From the NCBI RefSeq assembly GCF_002968335.2, contig NZ_CP134398.1:5084001-5148000 (forward strand): a DNA stretch of 64,000 nucleotides, written 5' to 3'. The position numbers and the translations under genes are program-made. Shown here piece after piece: positions 18,711 through 28,082 of this stretch (positions within the stretch are counted from its first letter, which is position 1; each line of letters starts with the position of its first letter). Source of the stretch: Mycobacterium sp. ITM-2016-00316 (GTDB lineage Bacteria > Actinomycetota > Actinomycetes > Mycobacteriales > Mycobacteriaceae). The notes beneath the pieces were generated by a model, which ran no database searches, was not told the origin of the DNA, and worked only from the letters and a program-made list of their open reading frames with translations.

Positions 18711-20131
18711 AAGATGGCACCCGAGGTGTACTTGGCCGCCTCGGGGTAGCGGCCGACCAGATCATCGACCGCGGAGACCACATCGTCGACCTGCGCGCCG
18801 GCGGCACCGGTGAACGCTTCCTTGTCCGCCAGCGCCGCATCCAGGGCCACCCGGTCCAGCGGCAGCCGCGGATCGGCGGCGAGCCGGTCCAGCAGGTCGG
18901 GCTCCTGGCCCTTTTCCCGCATGGCCAGCGCCACCGCGACCGCATGCTCCTTGATGACCTCGTGCGCGGACTCCCGGCCCACGCCGGCGCGGACAGCCGC
19001 GATGAGGATGCGGGTGGTGGCCAAGAACGGCAGGTAGCGATCGAGTTCACGCTGGATCACCGCGGGGTAGGCGCCGAACTCGTCGAGCACGGTCAGGAAG
19101 GTCTCGATCTGGCCGTCGACGGCGAAGAACGCGTCGGGCAGTGCGACGCGACGCACCACCGAGCAGAACACGTCACCCTCGTTCCACTGGGCGCCGGCCA
19201 GTTCTGCCGCCATCGACGCGTAGCCCCGCAGCACCACCTGCAGGCCGTTGACCCGCTCGCAGGACCGGGTGTTCATCTTGTGCGGCATGGCCGAGGAACC
19301 GACCTGGCCCGGAGCGAACCCCTCGGTGACGAGTTCGTGCCCGGCCATCAGCCGGATGGTGTGCGCGAAGGAGGACGGACCGGCGCCGAGTTGCACCAGA
19401 GCGGATACCGCATCGTGATCCAGCGAACGCGGGTAGACCTGCCCGACGCTGGTGAAAACATCTGTGAATCCCAGGAATTGGGCGACACGCCGTTCCAGTT
19501 CGGCGAGCCGGGCGGTGTCACCGTCGAACAGGTCCAGCATGTCCTGGGCGGTGCCCATCGGGCCCTTGATTCCGCGCAGCGGGTACCGGTCGATCAGCTC
19601 GCGCAGCCGGGTCAGCGCCAGCAGCATCTCCTCGGCGGCCGAGGCGAACCGCTTTCCCAGTGTGGTGGCCTGCGCAGCGACGTTGTGACTGCGCCCGGCC
19701 ATCACCACGTCGCGGTACACGATCGAGCGTTCGGCCAGCCGCGCCACCACCGCCACACCGTGGGCGAAGACCAGTTCCAGTGATCGGCGGATCTGCAGCT
19801 GCTCGACGTTCTCGGTGAGGTCGCGGCTGGTCATGCCCTTGTGCACGTGCTCGTGGCCGGCCAGCGCGTTGAACTCCTCGATGCGGGCCTTCACGTCGTG
19901 GCGGGTGACCCGCTCCCGCGCGGCGATCGAGCCCAGGTCGACGTTCTCCAGCACCCGCTCGTAGTCCTGCACGACACCGTCGGGCACCGGGACGCCGAGC
20001 TCGGACTGCGCGCGCAGCACCGCCAGCCACAGTCGGCGCTCGGCGATGATCTTCGCCTCGGGCGACCAGATGGCCGTCATCTCCTCGCTGGCGTAGCGGT
20101 TGGCCAGAACATTCGGGATCGTCACGAACAC
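18707..20131 (-). CDS. purB: Adenylosuccinate lyase, PurB
   Basis: Cleaves adenylosuccinate and SAICAR to release fumarate. The fumarase/lyase signature is [17 protein letters not shown] in the C-terminal half; [16 protein letters not shown] and [15 protein letters not shown] are active-site segments. The length is 474 aa. Two GTG starts are possible: 20131 (MFVTIPN) and 20125 ([11 protein letters not shown]), the latter being the more usual family N-terminus. The gene sits between an APC permease upstream and CYP126 downstream, with a 16-bp gap and a 4-bp overlap. Confidence 0.96.
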   Translation of the reverse strand: MFVTIPNVLANRYASEEMTAIWSPEAKIIAERRLWLAVLRAQSELGVPVPDGVVQDYERVLENVDLGSIAARERVTRHDVKARIEEFNALAGHEHVHKGMTSRDLTENVEQLQIRRSLELVFAHGVAVVARLAERSIVYRDVVMAGRSHNVAAQATTLGKRFASAAEEMLLALTRLRELIDRYPLRGIKGPMGTAQDMLDLFDGDTARLAELERRVAQFLGFTDVFTSVGQVYPRSLDHDAVSALVQLGAGPSSFAHTIRLMAGHELVTEGFAPGQVGSSAMPHKMNTRSCERVNGLQVVLRGYASMAAELAGAQWNEGDVFCSVVRRVALPDAFFAVDGQIETFLTVLDEFGAYPAVIQRELDRYLPFLATTRILIAAVRAGVGRESAHEVIKEHAVAVALAMREKGQEPDLLDRLAADPRLPLDRVALDAALADKEAFTGAAGAQVDDVVSAVDDLVGRYPEAAKYTSGAIL

Positions 20132-20147
20132 ACAGCTTACGAGCCGG

Positions 20148-21569
20148 CTACGGGGAGTCGCTCAAGTGCGTCGGATCGAGGATGCCTTTACCGCGGATAC
20201 CGAGCTGGCGGTTGATCAGGGTGGTGATGCCGAACAGCACGATCCCGATCACGATCAGGATCCCGGCCAGCACGTACTGCTGTGCGGGGCGCCCGGAGAA
20301 CGGCAGCACCAGATACGCCGAGGCGATGAACCCGATGACGGGCAGCACCGTCGGCGTCCGGAAGTGCCCGCCCGCGGCCTGGACATCGCGGCGCAGCACG
20401 AGCACGGCGACGTTGACCATCGCGAACACCGCGAGCAGCAGCAGCGAGGTGGTGCCGCCGAGCACGGCGATGGCACTGCTGTTGGCGACCGCCGTGACGT
20501 AGAAGATCAGGCCGAACGCGATCAGCGTGGTGAAGATGATGGCCACCCACGGGCTGTGCCGTTGGGGGTGGATGGTGCCCAGCACCGGTGGCAGGACGTG
20601 CTGGCGCGCCATGCCGTAGATGAGCCGGCTGGCCATCAGCATGTTGATCAGCGCGGTGTTGGCCACCGCGAACATCGAGATGAAGGGCAGGATCGTCTCG
20701 ATCGGCAGGTTGGGAGCCCCCGCCTTGACGACCTCGATCAGCGGGGTCTCGCTGTCGGCGAGGACGCCGACGGGTACCAGTGCGACCGCGACGATGGCGA
20801 CCACGACGTAGACGACGCCGGCGATTCCCAACCCGGTCAGCAGCACCTTGGGGAAGATGCGCACCGGGTCCTTGGTCTCCTCGGCCATGTTGACCGAGTC
20901 CTCGAAGCCGACCATGGCGAAGAAGGCCAGCGAGGTCGCCGTCGTCACCGCCAGGAAGGTGCCCTTGTCGGACGGGGTGTCGAAGGCGACGACGCGGGCG
21001 AAGTCGACATCGGCGCCGCCACCGGTGAACGCCCAGACGCCCACCAGGATCACCATGGCCAGGCCGGTGATCTCGACGATGGTGAGGACCACATTGAGCT
21101 TGACGCTCTCACCTACGCCGCGGAAATTCACGATCGCAATCAGCGCCATGAACAGCAGCGCCATGACCACCACACCGACCTTGCCCCAGTCGATGTCGAA
21201 GGCGGTGAAGAAATTGGCCGCGAAGAACCGGGAAGCCGTTGAGGCGGAAGTGATTCCGGAGCACATCACCACGAAGGCCGTCAGGAAGGTGACGAACTGG
21301 ATGCCGAAGGCCTTGTGCGCGTATAGCGCTGCGCCGGCGGCCTGCGGATACTTGGTGACCAGCTCCAGATAGCTGAACGCGGTGATCGTGGCGATCAGGA
21401 AGGCCACCAGGAAGGGAAGCCACGCCGCGCCACCGACTTCCTTGGCAACCTGTCCGGTCAGGGCATACACACCCGTGCCGAGGATGTCGCCCACCACGAA
21501 CAGCAGCAGTAGCCCCGGGCCCATCACCCGCCGAAGTTGTGGCTCCTCCGTGGTTTCCGACTGCGTCAT
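20148..21569 (-). CDS. APC-family amino acid/polyamine permease
   Basis: A 473-residue membrane transporter with about 12 hydrophobic segments. TM1 has GPGLLLLFVVGDILGTGVYAL, with the unwound-helix Gly motif of the APC fold, and FFAMVGFEDSVNMAEETKDP is the conserved TM6-loop region of amino acid permeases. The substrate is unknown. It lies 18 bp after a TetR gene and 16 bp before purB, all on the same strand, so it may share their transcript. Confidence 0.9.
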   Translation of the reverse strand: MTQSETTEEPQLRRVMGPGLLLLFVVGDILGTGVYALTGQVAKEVGGAAWLPFLVAFLIATITAFSYLELVTKYPQAAGAALYAHKAFGIQFVTFLTAFVVMCSGITSASTASRFFAANFFTAFDIDWGKVGVVVMALLFMALIAIVNFRGVGESVKLNVVLTIVEITGLAMVILVGVWAFTGGGADVDFARVVAFDTPSDKGTFLAVTTATSLAFFAMVGFEDSVNMAEETKDPVRIFPKVLLTGLGIAGVVYVVVAIVAVALVPVGVLADSETPLIEVVKAGAPNLPIETILPFISMFAVANTALINMLMASRLIYGMARQHVLPPVLGTIHPQRHSPWVAIIFTTLIAFGLIFYVTAVANSSAIAVLGGTTSLLLLAVFAMVNVAVLVLRRDVQAAGGHFRTPTVLPVIGFIASAYLVLPFSGRPAQQYVLAGILIVIGIVLFGITTLINRQLGIRGKGILDPTHLSDSP

Positions 21570-21587
21570 CCCGCCCCTTTGCTCACC

Positions 21588-22217
21588 TCAGACGTGCACG
21601 GCCCGTTCGTCGACGGGTGCGAGCACATCGATCACATCGATCAGAGTCGCGCGGGCATTGGCCCGCGGCCCCTCTCCCTCATCCACCAATGAGGCAACCA
21701 CAGCTCCGTCCACCGCGCACACCAGGGCGGTGACGAGTTCGGATCGCACGGCGCGACCGGACCGTTCGACCACCTCAAGGACGGCGTCGGTGCGTTGCCG
21801 CAGAATCCGCCGCTGGATGTCTCGGAGCCCGGGTTGCCGCGCGCAGGCGATATAGCGCTCATAGCGGGAGATCAGTTGTTCGGACACCCGTGCACCCGGA
21901 TCGTCACCGACCAGCAGATCGACCAGCAGGTCGGCGGTCGACTCGGCGCCGCGACGCCGGCGCGACAGTGCGGCGACCTGTAGCTCCAGCTGCTCGGCCT
22001 CGCGCGCGCCCACATGCTCGACCGCCTTGGCGATCAGATCGTCGAGTGAGGAGAAGTAGTACGTCGTCGACGCCAGCGGCAGGCCGGCACGCCTCGCCAC
22101 CGCGCGATGGCGGACCGCGTCGATCCCGCCCTCGCACAGCAGATCGGCGGCGGCGCTCACCAGGGCGCCCCGCCGACGTTCTCCCTTCGGAGTCACCGCC
22201 GCTGTCACGCCTTGCAT
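21588..22217 (-). CDS. TetR-family regulator (Rv0775-like)
   Basis: A 209-residue repressor. HTH residues lie in GIDAVRHRAVARRAGLPLAS with the TTYYFSSLDDLIAKA helix following (residues about 30-65); the C-terminal ligand domain is not diagnostic. The ATG at 22217 gives MQGVTAAVTPKGERRR. It is divergent from the Tat-exported esterase (83-bp gap) and upstream of the APC permease, so either could be its target. No strong palindrome was seen in the gap. Confidence 0.85.
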   Translation of the reverse strand: MQGVTAAVTPKGERRRGALVSAAADLLCEGGIDAVRHRAVARRAGLPLASTTYYFSSLDDLIAKAVEHVGAREAEQLELQVAALSRRRRGAESTADLLVDLLVGDDPGARVSEQLISRYERYIACARQPGLRDIQRRILRQRTDAVLEVVERSGRAVRSELVTALVCAVDGAVVASLVDEGEGPRANARATLIDVIDVLAPVDERAVHV

Positions 22218-22300
22218 GCTGCCAGCAAAATCCCAGTTGTATGGCGGTTTTCGGCAATCACCACAAGTTGGCAGACACCGCCACAGCGGCCAGTGGCAAG

Positions 22301-23125
22301 ATGGCGCGAATGTCAGCCCAGAACCGTCGGACCGTGTTGCGGATGGGTCTCGGTGCCGCCCTAGGTGCCGTCGCCGCCGGTGCGGGGGCCCTGCCCCGGG
22401 CCGCCGCCGAACCGGCCGCCACTTACCAGTCGGGTTCCTTCGTCTCGGCCGCGCGCGGCGGGGTGCGCACCAACTGGGCGATCGCCAGGCCGCCGGGACA
22501 GACCGCACCGCTGCGTCCGGTCATCGCTCTGCACGGTAAGGGCAGCGACGCCGCGACGGTGATGGCCGGCGGTGTCGAGCAGGGCCTCGCAGAAGCCGTC
22601 GCAGCCGGTCTGCCACCGTTTGCTGTGGTGGCCGTCGACGGCGGCGGGGGTTACTGGCACAAGCGCGAGTCCGGGGACGATGCCGGCGCGATGGTGCTGG
22701 ATGAGTTGGTTCCGATGCTGGCCGGCCAGGGGCTGGACACCTCGCGGGTGGGATTCATCGGCTGGTCGATGGGCGGCTACGGTGCTTTGCTGCTCGGATC
22801 CAGACTGGGCCCGGCCCGCACCGCGGCGATCTGTGCGGTGAGCCCCGCGTTGTGGACGTCACCCGGCGCGGCGGCCCCCGGCGCGTTCGACGGCGCCCAG
22901 GACTACGAGGCCAACAGTGTGTGGGGGCTGCCTGCGCTGGACTCGATCCCGATCCGCATCGACTGCGGCAACGGTGATCCGTTCGCCGCCGCGACAGGTG
23001 CGTTCATCGCCCAGCTCGGCACTCCGCCGGCCGGCGGATTCTCCCCGGGTGGGCACGACGGCGAGTTCTGGAGTTCCCAGCTTCCCGCCGAGATCTCTTG
23101 GCTGGCACCGATACTCGTTGCCTGA
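22301..23125 (+). CDS. Tat-exported alpha/beta-hydrolase esterase (Rv0774c-like)
   Basis: A 274-residue esterase. The N-terminus has a twin-arginine signal (NRRTVLRMGLGAALGAVAAG) followed by an alanine-rich cleavage region. The nucleophile motif is GWSMGGYGALL, the oxyanion-side motif is IALHGKGSD, and the His is likely in SPGGHDGEFW near the C-terminus; this is the esterase-D/mycolyltransferase-like fold. Position matches Rv0774c. The ATG at 22301 (MARMSAQ) or 22310 (MSAQNRR) both keep the Tat signal. The stop lies 4 bp from the convergent purD stop. Confidence 0.88.
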   Translation: MARMSAQNRRTVLRMGLGAALGAVAAGAGALPRAAAEPAATYQSGSFVSAARGGVRTNWAIARPPGQTAPLRPVIALHGKGSDAATVMAGGVEQGLAEAVAAGLPPFAVVAVDGGGGYWHKRESGDDAGAMVLDELVPMLAGQGLDTSRVGFIGWSMGGYGALLLGSRLGPARTAAICAVSPALWTSPGAAAPGAFDGAQDYEANSVWGLPALDSIPIRIDCGNGDPFAAATGAFIAQLGTPPAGGFSPGGHDGEFWSSQLPAEISWLAPILVA

Positions 23126-23129
23126 GCGG

Positions 23130-24398
23130 TCAGATCGAGATGCGTCCCTCGGCCGCCGCCAGCCCGATGTCGGTGCGAAAATGGCTGCCCGGCAGTCGAA
23201 TTGACTTGATCGCCTGGTATGCCGCAGCGCGGGCGGCGTCGAGATCTTCGCCGGTTCCGACCACCGAGAGCACCCGCCCACCGGTGGACACCACCGCACC
23301 GTCCTCGCGCCGGGCGGTGCCCGCGTGCAGGACGGCGTCGGCCTCGGAGCCGGTGATGACGTCACCGACCCGCGGCCGGCCCGGATAATTCTCGGCGGCG
23401 ACGACCACGGTGACCGCGGCCCCGTTCTGCCACCGCAGTTCCTCGAAGGACGCCAGGGTGCCGGTGGCCGCCGCATGGAGCAGCCCGCCGAGCGGAGAGT
23501 CCAGCAGGGCGAGTACCGCCTGGGTCTCCGGGTCACCGAACCGGCAGTTGAACTCCACCACCGACGGGCCCGCAGAGGTGATCGCCAACCCCGCGTAGAG
23601 CAGGCCGGAGAACGAGCTGCCCCGTGAAACCATCTCGGCAGCAACGGGTTTGACGATCTCATCGACAATCTGGGTGAGCACCGCCGCAGGCAGCCACGGC
23701 AGCGGGGCGTAGGCACCCATCCCGCCGGTGTTCGGACCGGAGTCGTCGTCACCGACCCGCTTGAAGTCCTGCGCGGGCAGCAGCGGCACCACGGTCTCAC
23801 CGTCGACGACGCAGAACAGCGACACCTCGGGGCCGTCCAGGAAGGACTCCAGCAGCACCGGATGCCCGGAGTCCAGCAGGCCGGCCGCGTGCACACGCGC
23901 CGCGTCACGGTCCGTGGTGACCACGACGCCCTTGCCCGCGGCCAACCCGTCGTCCTTGACCACCCAGGCGGCCTGCCCGGCCGGCGGGCCGAACCGGTTC
24001 AGCGCGGCATCCAGGTTGGCCGGGTTGTCCACGATTTCACTGGTCGCGGTCCGCACGCCGGCGGCGGCCATCACGTCCTTGGCGAAGGCCTTGGAGCCCT
24101 CGATGCGGGCGGCATCCTTGGACGGCCCGAAGCAAGCGATACCGGCGGCGCGCACCGCGTCGGCCACACCGAGCACCAGCGGCACCTCCGGCCCCACCAC
24201 CACCAGGTCGGACCCGAGGCGCTGGGCCAGCGCGACCACCGCGGGACCCGAGCTGATGTCGACGTCGTACTGGTCGGCGACGGCAGCGGTGCCGGCATTG
24301 CCGGGCGCCACCGCCAATTGCTCGACCTGCGGGTCGCGCCGCAGCGCGAGCAGCAGGGCATGTTCACGGGCTCCGGATCCGATGACGAGGACGCGCAC
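23130..24398 (-). CDS. purD: Phosphoribosylamine-glycine ligase, PurD
   Basis: ATP-grasp enzyme that forms GAR from phosphoribosylamine and glycine. Diagnostic segments are [14 protein letters not shown] at the N-terminus, [40 protein letters not shown], and the ATP-grasp [16 protein letters not shown]. The length (422 aa) is normal. The GTG at 24398 starts exactly at the family N-terminus; the frame stays open far upstream but antisense to the P450 gene. Confidence 0.96.
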   Translation of the reverse strand: MRVLVIGSGAREHALLLALRRDPQVEQLAVAPGNAGTAAVADQYDVDISSGPAVVALAQRLGSDLVVVGPEVPLVLGVADAVRAAGIACFGPSKDAARIEGSKAFAKDVMAAAGVRTATSEIVDNPANLDAALNRFGPPAGQAAWVVKDDGLAAGKGVVVTTDRDAARVHAAGLLDSGHPVLLESFLDGPEVSLFCVVDGETVVPLLPAQDFKRVGDDDSGPNTGGMGAYAPLPWLPAAVLTQIVDEIVKPVAAEMVSRGSSFSGLLYAGLAITSAGPSVVEFNCRFGDPETQAVLALLDSPLGGLLHAAATGTLASFEELRWQNGAAVTVVVAAENYPGRPRVGDVITGSEADAVLHAGTARREDGAVVSTGGRVLSVVGTGEDLDAARAAAYQAIKSIRLPGSHFRTDIGLAAAEGRISI

Positions 24399-24447
24399 GG
24401 TCAACAACCCTAATCGCCTCGGCGGCCGCTCGGCGCCAGACCCGCGG

Positions 24448-24474
24448 CCATACACTTTTGATTTAGGTGTATGG
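24448..24474. promoter_or_regulatory. Candidate operator, 8-bp inverted repeat between purD and the CYP125-like gene
   Basis: CCATACAC and GTGTATGG form a perfect 8-bp inverted repeat separated by 11 AT-rich bases. It lies 42 bp upstream of the P450 start and 50 bp upstream of purD. The AT-rich spacer may hold promoter elements. The TetR gene directly downstream of the P450 is the obvious candidate ligand; this is inference. Confidence 0.5.
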
Positions 24475-24515
24475 TCGGTGCAGCGAGTGCGGTATGTCAC
24501 ACCAGGAGGATCCCG

Positions 24516-25748
24516 ATGACCACCATGAATGCCTGCCCCTTCGGTCAGGGATACGACTTCACCGACCCCGAGGTGCTGCTTCAGGGCATTCCCGTGACGG
24601 AGTTCGCGCACCTGCGCAAGACCGCCCCGGTGTGGTGGAACGAGCAGGGCGACTCGATCTTCGATGACGGCGGCTACTGGGTGGTGACCCGTCACGAGGA
24701 CATCAAGGCCATCTCGCGCAACGGCGAGCTGTGGTCCACGAACGCCAAGGGGGCGGTGATGCGGCTGCCCGACGGGGTGACCGCCGACCAACTCGATCTG
24801 ACCAAGGCCCTGCTGATCAACCACGACGCCCCCGAACACACCCGGCTGCGCAAGCTGGTGTCGCGCCTGTTCACCCCGCGCTCGGTGGCCGCGCTGGAGG
24901 AGAAGCTGGCCGTCGCCGCCCGCGAGATCGTGGCCGCGGCCGCGGCACGCAACTCCGGCAATTTCGTCGACGACGTGGCGATGCCGCTGCCGCTGCTGGC
25001 CATCGCCGACCTGATCGGCGTGCCCGAAGAAGACCGGGAGAAGATCTTCCACTGGTCCAACAGCATCATGAACACCGACGATCCCGACTTCGACAGTGAC
25101 CCGACGGTCGCCAATGCCGAACTCATGGGTTACGCGTACACCATGGCCGAGCAACGCCGGACGTGCCCGGCCGATGACATCGTCACCCGGCTGGTGCAGG
25201 CCGATATGGGAGACGAAGCCGGGATCACCGAGGTCGAGTTCGCGTTCTTCGTCATCCTGCTCGCCGTCGCCGGAAACGAGACCACCCGCAACGCCATGAC
25301 ACACGGGATGAACGCGTTCTTCGAAAACCCGGACCAGTGGGAACTTTTCAAGCGCGAGCGGCCCGACACCGCGATCGAGGAGATCATCCGCTGGGCCACC
25401 CCGGTGCACTGTTTCCAGCGCACCGCGACAGCCGATACCGAGCTCGGCGGAGTCGCCATCCGCAAGGGTCAGCGCGTCGGGCTGTTCTACAGCTCGGCCA
25501 ACTACGACGAGGATGTCTTCGAGAACCCGTTCCAGTTCGACATCCTGCGCAACCCGAACCCGCACCTGGCGTTCGGCGGCAATGGCGCACACTTCTGCAT
25601 CGGCGCCAACCTGGCCCGCATGGAAATCAAGCTGATGTTCCATGAGATCGCGAACCAGATTCCCGACATCTCGAAACTGGCCGAGCCGCAACGTCTCCGG
25701 TCCGGCTGGATCAACGGGGTCAAGGACCTGCAGGTCTCTTACCACTAG
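24516..25748 (+). CDS. Cytochrome P450, CYP125-like (steroid/fatty side-chain oxidase type)
   Basis: A 410-residue P450. Heme Cys is C361 in [16 protein letters not shown]; the I-helix has [12 protein letters not shown] and ExxR is [12 protein letters not shown]. The N-terminal PGxxFTDP-like [18 protein letters not shown] and the C-terminal [15 protein letters not shown] closely resemble CYP125A1 of M. tuberculosis, which oxidises C26 of cholesterol. The long membrane-side N-terminal extension of CYP125A1 is missing. Strong AGGAGG Shine-Dalgarno at 24504-24510. It is followed by a TetR gene after 17 bp. Substrate is inferred only. Confidence 0.87.
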   Translation: MTTMNACPFGQGYDFTDPEVLLQGIPVTEFAHLRKTAPVWWNEQGDSIFDDGGYWVVTRHEDIKAISRNGELWSTNAKGAVMRLPDGVTADQLDLTKALLINHDAPEHTRLRKLVSRLFTPRSVAALEEKLAVAAREIVAAAAARNSGNFVDDVAMPLPLLAIADLIGVPEEDREKIFHWSNSIMNTDDPDFDSDPTVANAELMGYAYTMAEQRRTCPADDIVTRLVQADMGDEAGITEVEFAFFVILLAVAGNETTRNAMTHGMNAFFENPDQWELFKRERPDTAIEEIIRWATPVHCFQRTATADTELGGVAIRKGQRVGLFYSSANYDEDVFENPFQFDILRNPNPHLAFGGNGAHFCIGANLARMEIKLMFHEIANQIPDISKLAEPQRLRSGWINGVKDLQVSYH

Positions 25749-25753
25749 CTCGC

Positions 25754-25759
25754 TACAAT
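25754..25759 (+). promoter_or_regulatory. Candidate -10 box, leaderless promoter for the TetR gene
   Basis: TACAAT sits 6 nt before the GTG start of the TetR gene inside the 17-bp gap after the P450. The spacing suits a leaderless transcript, so the regulator may be expressed independently of the P450. Spacing-based inference. Confidence 0.4.
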
Positions 25760-25765
25760 TCCGGC

Positions 25766-26362
25766 GTGCGAACCCACGGGTGGTCCGGAGCCGCGCCGGC
25801 GAGTGACGAGGAAGCCGTTGCCCGGATTCTTGCTGCGGCGGGCAAGGCGATCGACGAGCGCGGGGCGGACTTCTCCATCGCCGATGTCGCCCGCACGCTG
25901 GGCGTCACCCGCCAGACGGTGTACCGCTACTTCCCCAGTACCGAGGCGCTGCTGATGCAGGCCGGTGTCGTCGCGGCCACCGACTTCTTGGAGCGGCTGT
26001 CCACCCACCTGCAGGGCATCACCGATCCCGCCGACGCTGCGACCGAGGCCATCGCGACCGCGCTGGAGTGGCTGCCCAAGGACAAACACATCGGGCTGCT
26101 GCTGGCGCCCGGGCGCACGCCGGCCTTCACCGAGTCCGTGACCTCCGATATCGCACTGCAGTTCGCACAGTCGGTGGTGCGCCAGTTCGACGTCGACTGG
26201 GCGGCAGCTGGTTTCGCCGATGACGACCTCGACGAACTCGCCGAGCACCTGCTGCGCGTCATCCAGTCGTTCGTGATCGACCCCGGACGACCTCCGCGCA
26301 CCGGCGCCGCGTTGCGGGACTACCTGCGGCGCTGGGTGGCCCCGGCGCTGCGAAACCCGTGA
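25766..26362 (+). CDS. TetR-family regulator linked to the CYP125-like P450
   Basis: A 198-residue repressor with [31 protein letters not shown] (residues about 32-60). The C-terminal half ([19 protein letters not shown] onward) is a helical ligand domain of unknown specificity. GTG start. Its stop codon is embedded in the left arm of a perfect 22-bp inverted repeat that follows. The neighbouring P450 and the operator-like repeat upstream of it suggest control of that P450 by a lipid or sterol ligand. Confidence 0.87.
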   Translation: MRTHGWSGAAPASDEEAVARILAAAGKAIDERGADFSIADVARTLGVTRQTVYRYFPSTEALLMQAGVVAATDFLERLSTHLQGITDPADAATEAIATALEWLPKDKHIGLLLAPGRTPAFTESVTSDIALQFAQSVVRQFDVDWAAAGFADDDLDELAEHLLRVIQSFVIDPGRPPRTGAALRDYLRRWVAPALRNP

Positions 26363-26409
26363 TTTGTGGAGTTTTCGTCGGAACAGGTCCGACGAAAACT
26401 CCACAAATC
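26361..26409. terminator. Perfect 22-bp inverted repeat, likely bidirectional terminator
   Basis: Arms 26361-26382 and 26388-26409 are exact complements around the loop ACAGG. The stem begins GATTTGTG and lies between two convergent genes, overlapping the TetR stop and ending 9 bp before the stop of the 408-aa gene. There is no U-tract, as is usual in mycobacterial intrinsic terminators. Confidence 0.75.
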
Positions 26410-26417
26410 GCTGAGAA

Positions 26418-27644
26418 CTAGACGACGGTGAGCGGCAGCGACCGACGCTCCTCGAACACCCACGAAGCGCCGCCGCTGAACTCACACACCTCGACCTCGG
26501 GCAGCTTCTTTGCCGCCGTGTCGGTCTCGATGACGCGGACGGTCCAATCGGACTCGGTGCCCGACAGCTCGGCACGCAGATGCGGATCGACCGCCTGGAC
26601 GATGGCCTGCAGCGGGGCGTCCACCACCGGGGAGACCAGCGAGATCCAGGATCCGTCCTCGTAGGCCGGCGAGCGGCGCACGTGCACGAAGTCCGGGTCC
26701 ACATCGGCCGACACATAGGCCGCCGGATTGAGCAACGGGTGCAGCTCCAGCACCCGCAACGCACCCTTGGCATCGGCGCTCAGCTTGAGCGCCTTGTGGA
26801 TCCGCTCGGCGGCCACACCGGCGATGCCGATCAGCTGCTTGGTGCGGATCGACCGGGCCAGTGCCGCGTCATCCTTGGCGCGCTTCTCCACGGCAATGGT
26901 GAACGATTTGACCAGCAGATGCATCTGGATGCACACCTCGTCGGCGATCCGGACCAGCGCCGAATGCGAGAAGGCCGCGAAGTCGACATCGGCGAGCAGA
27001 TCCCCCGAATAGTCGGCCATGCCTTCGTCATCCGGGTCGATCGGATCGAGCTCGATCGAGTGGGCGTAGGTGGCGCCGACGACGTCCATCGCCGGGATGA
27101 ACGGCACTTCCGGGTAGGACTCGTCGATGATGACGGTCCAGCGGCAGTGTGGGTGCTGATCCGACGGCGTCCTGGGAGGCCGGTGGATGGGCCGGACCTG
27201 CGCCTTGCGGTTGGTGGCCAGCGCGGTGGCATCGAAGGTGGGGTCCTCGATGTCATGGCACATGCCCTTGACGTACTCCTCGCCCATCGGCTCGACGTCG
27301 AGTAGCGCACCGCAGTGATCCAGGTAGAACTCGCCGTGCCACCGGTCGTGCACGACATAGCGGAAGTCCATGAACTGCGGCGGCGCGCCGATGTCGAGCT
27401 GCAGACCCTTGAAGAGGGTGAAGATGTCGACGCCCTCGTACTTGAGCGCCTTCTGCATCCGCCGGGTGTAGAGCGGGCTGGACGCCGCCCATTCCTCGAT
27501 GGCGATCTGCAGCATCTCCTCGCGGCCGAACGACGATATGCACCAGGCCATTCCGGAGCGGTCGATCAACTGACCGATCAGCAGTAGTTCGGGAACCAAC
27601 GTCGCCAGCTCGTCACGGGTGAGCGAGGCGTATCTACTCATCAT
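26418..27644 (-). CDS. Conserved hypothetical protein, 408 aa, last gene of the aldA operon
   Basis: Not recognised. The N-terminal 120 residues are helical and hydrophobic (LATLVPELLLIGQLID). The central part has a Cys/His-rich stretch: LDHCGALLDVEP, GMCHDIEDPTF and QHPHCRWTV (residues about 110-170), plus acidic HSIELDPIDPDDEG, which could bind metal. No signal peptide or clear membrane helix. It overlaps the preceding CMD gene by about 8-11 bp. Two adjacent ATGs, 27644 and 27641, are possible starts. Co-transcription with an aldehyde dehydrogenase, SDR, HIBADH and CMD protein suggests a role in the same catabolic pathway. Confidence 0.8.
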   Translation of the reverse strand: MMSRYASLTRDELATLVPELLLIGQLIDRSGMAWCISSFGREEMLQIAIEEWAASSPLYTRRMQKALKYEGVDIFTLFKGLQLDIGAPPQFMDFRYVVHDRWHGEFYLDHCGALLDVEPMGEEYVKGMCHDIEDPTFDATALATNRKAQVRPIHRPPRTPSDQHPHCRWTVIIDESYPEVPFIPAMDVVGATYAHSIELDPIDPDDEGMADYSGDLLADVDFAAFSHSALVRIADEVCIQMHLLVKSFTIAVEKRAKDDAALARSIRTKQLIGIAGVAAERIHKALKLSADAKGALRVLELHPLLNPAAYVSADVDPDFVHVRRSPAYEDGSWISLVSPVVDAPLQAIVQAVDPHLRAELSGTESDWTVRVIETDTAAKKLPEVEVCEFSGGASWVFEERRSLPLTVV

Positions 27645-28077
27645 CGAGGGACTTCCCGGAGTGCATCTTCACCGCGGCGTTGACATTGCCCTTGCGATCC
27701 TCGCCAGAGCCTTTCTCGGCGGCTTTCTTGCGGTTGCGCACCACCTTGCTGACCGCACCGTCCAGTTTGGAGCCCAACGGGAAGCCAAGGTAATGGGTCA
27801 GGAACACCGAGACCTCCTTGAGCTCCTCGGCGGTGATCTCCCCGTTGTGCAGTGCGGCGTTGACCTGGATCTCGGCCAGATCCGAGTTGCCGACCGCGGT
27901 CACCGCGGCGAGCGTCAGCAGACGCTTGTCCCGCATCGACAGTCCGGGCCGGGTCCAGATGGTGCCGAAGAGATGCTCTACGGTCAGATCGAAGTACGGG
28001 TCGCCCTGGATGTCGGGCATCTCCCAGCCGTAGACCTCGTTCATCTTCTGCAGGCCCTGCTTGCGCCGATCGGTCAT
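27634..28077 (-). CDS. Carboxymuconolactone decarboxylase-family protein
   Basis: A 147-residue CMD/AhpD-fold protein (Rv0771-like). Family features are DPYFDLTVEHLFGTIWTRPGLSMRDKRLLTLA and the conserved NGEITAEELKEVSVFLTHYLGFP helix pair. The AhpD CxxC redox pair is absent, so decarboxylase-like or binding function is more likely than peroxidase function. ATG 28077 was chosen because an AAGGAG lies 8 nt upstream; a GTG six bases earlier is possible. The C-terminal tail is Lys-rich. Confidence 0.85.
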   Translation of the reverse strand: MTDRRKQGLQKMNEVYGWEMPDIQGDPYFDLTVEHLFGTIWTRPGLSMRDKRLLTLAAVTAVGNSDLAEIQVNAALHNGEITAEELKEVSVFLTHYLGFPLGSKLDGAVSKVVRNRKKAAEKGSGEDRKGNVNAAVKMHSGKSLDDE

Positions 28078-28082
28078 ACTCA

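Noticed and set aside
24448..24474. A KstR binding site before the CYP125-like gene
   Set aside because: The dyad CCATACAC/GTGTATGG does not fit the KstR pattern (TnnAACnnGTTnnA as remembered).
23130..25745. An 871-residue PurD with a long N-terminal extension
   Set aside because: The frame is merely open upstream of GTG 24398; the extra part is antisense to the P450 gene and includes the promoter region.
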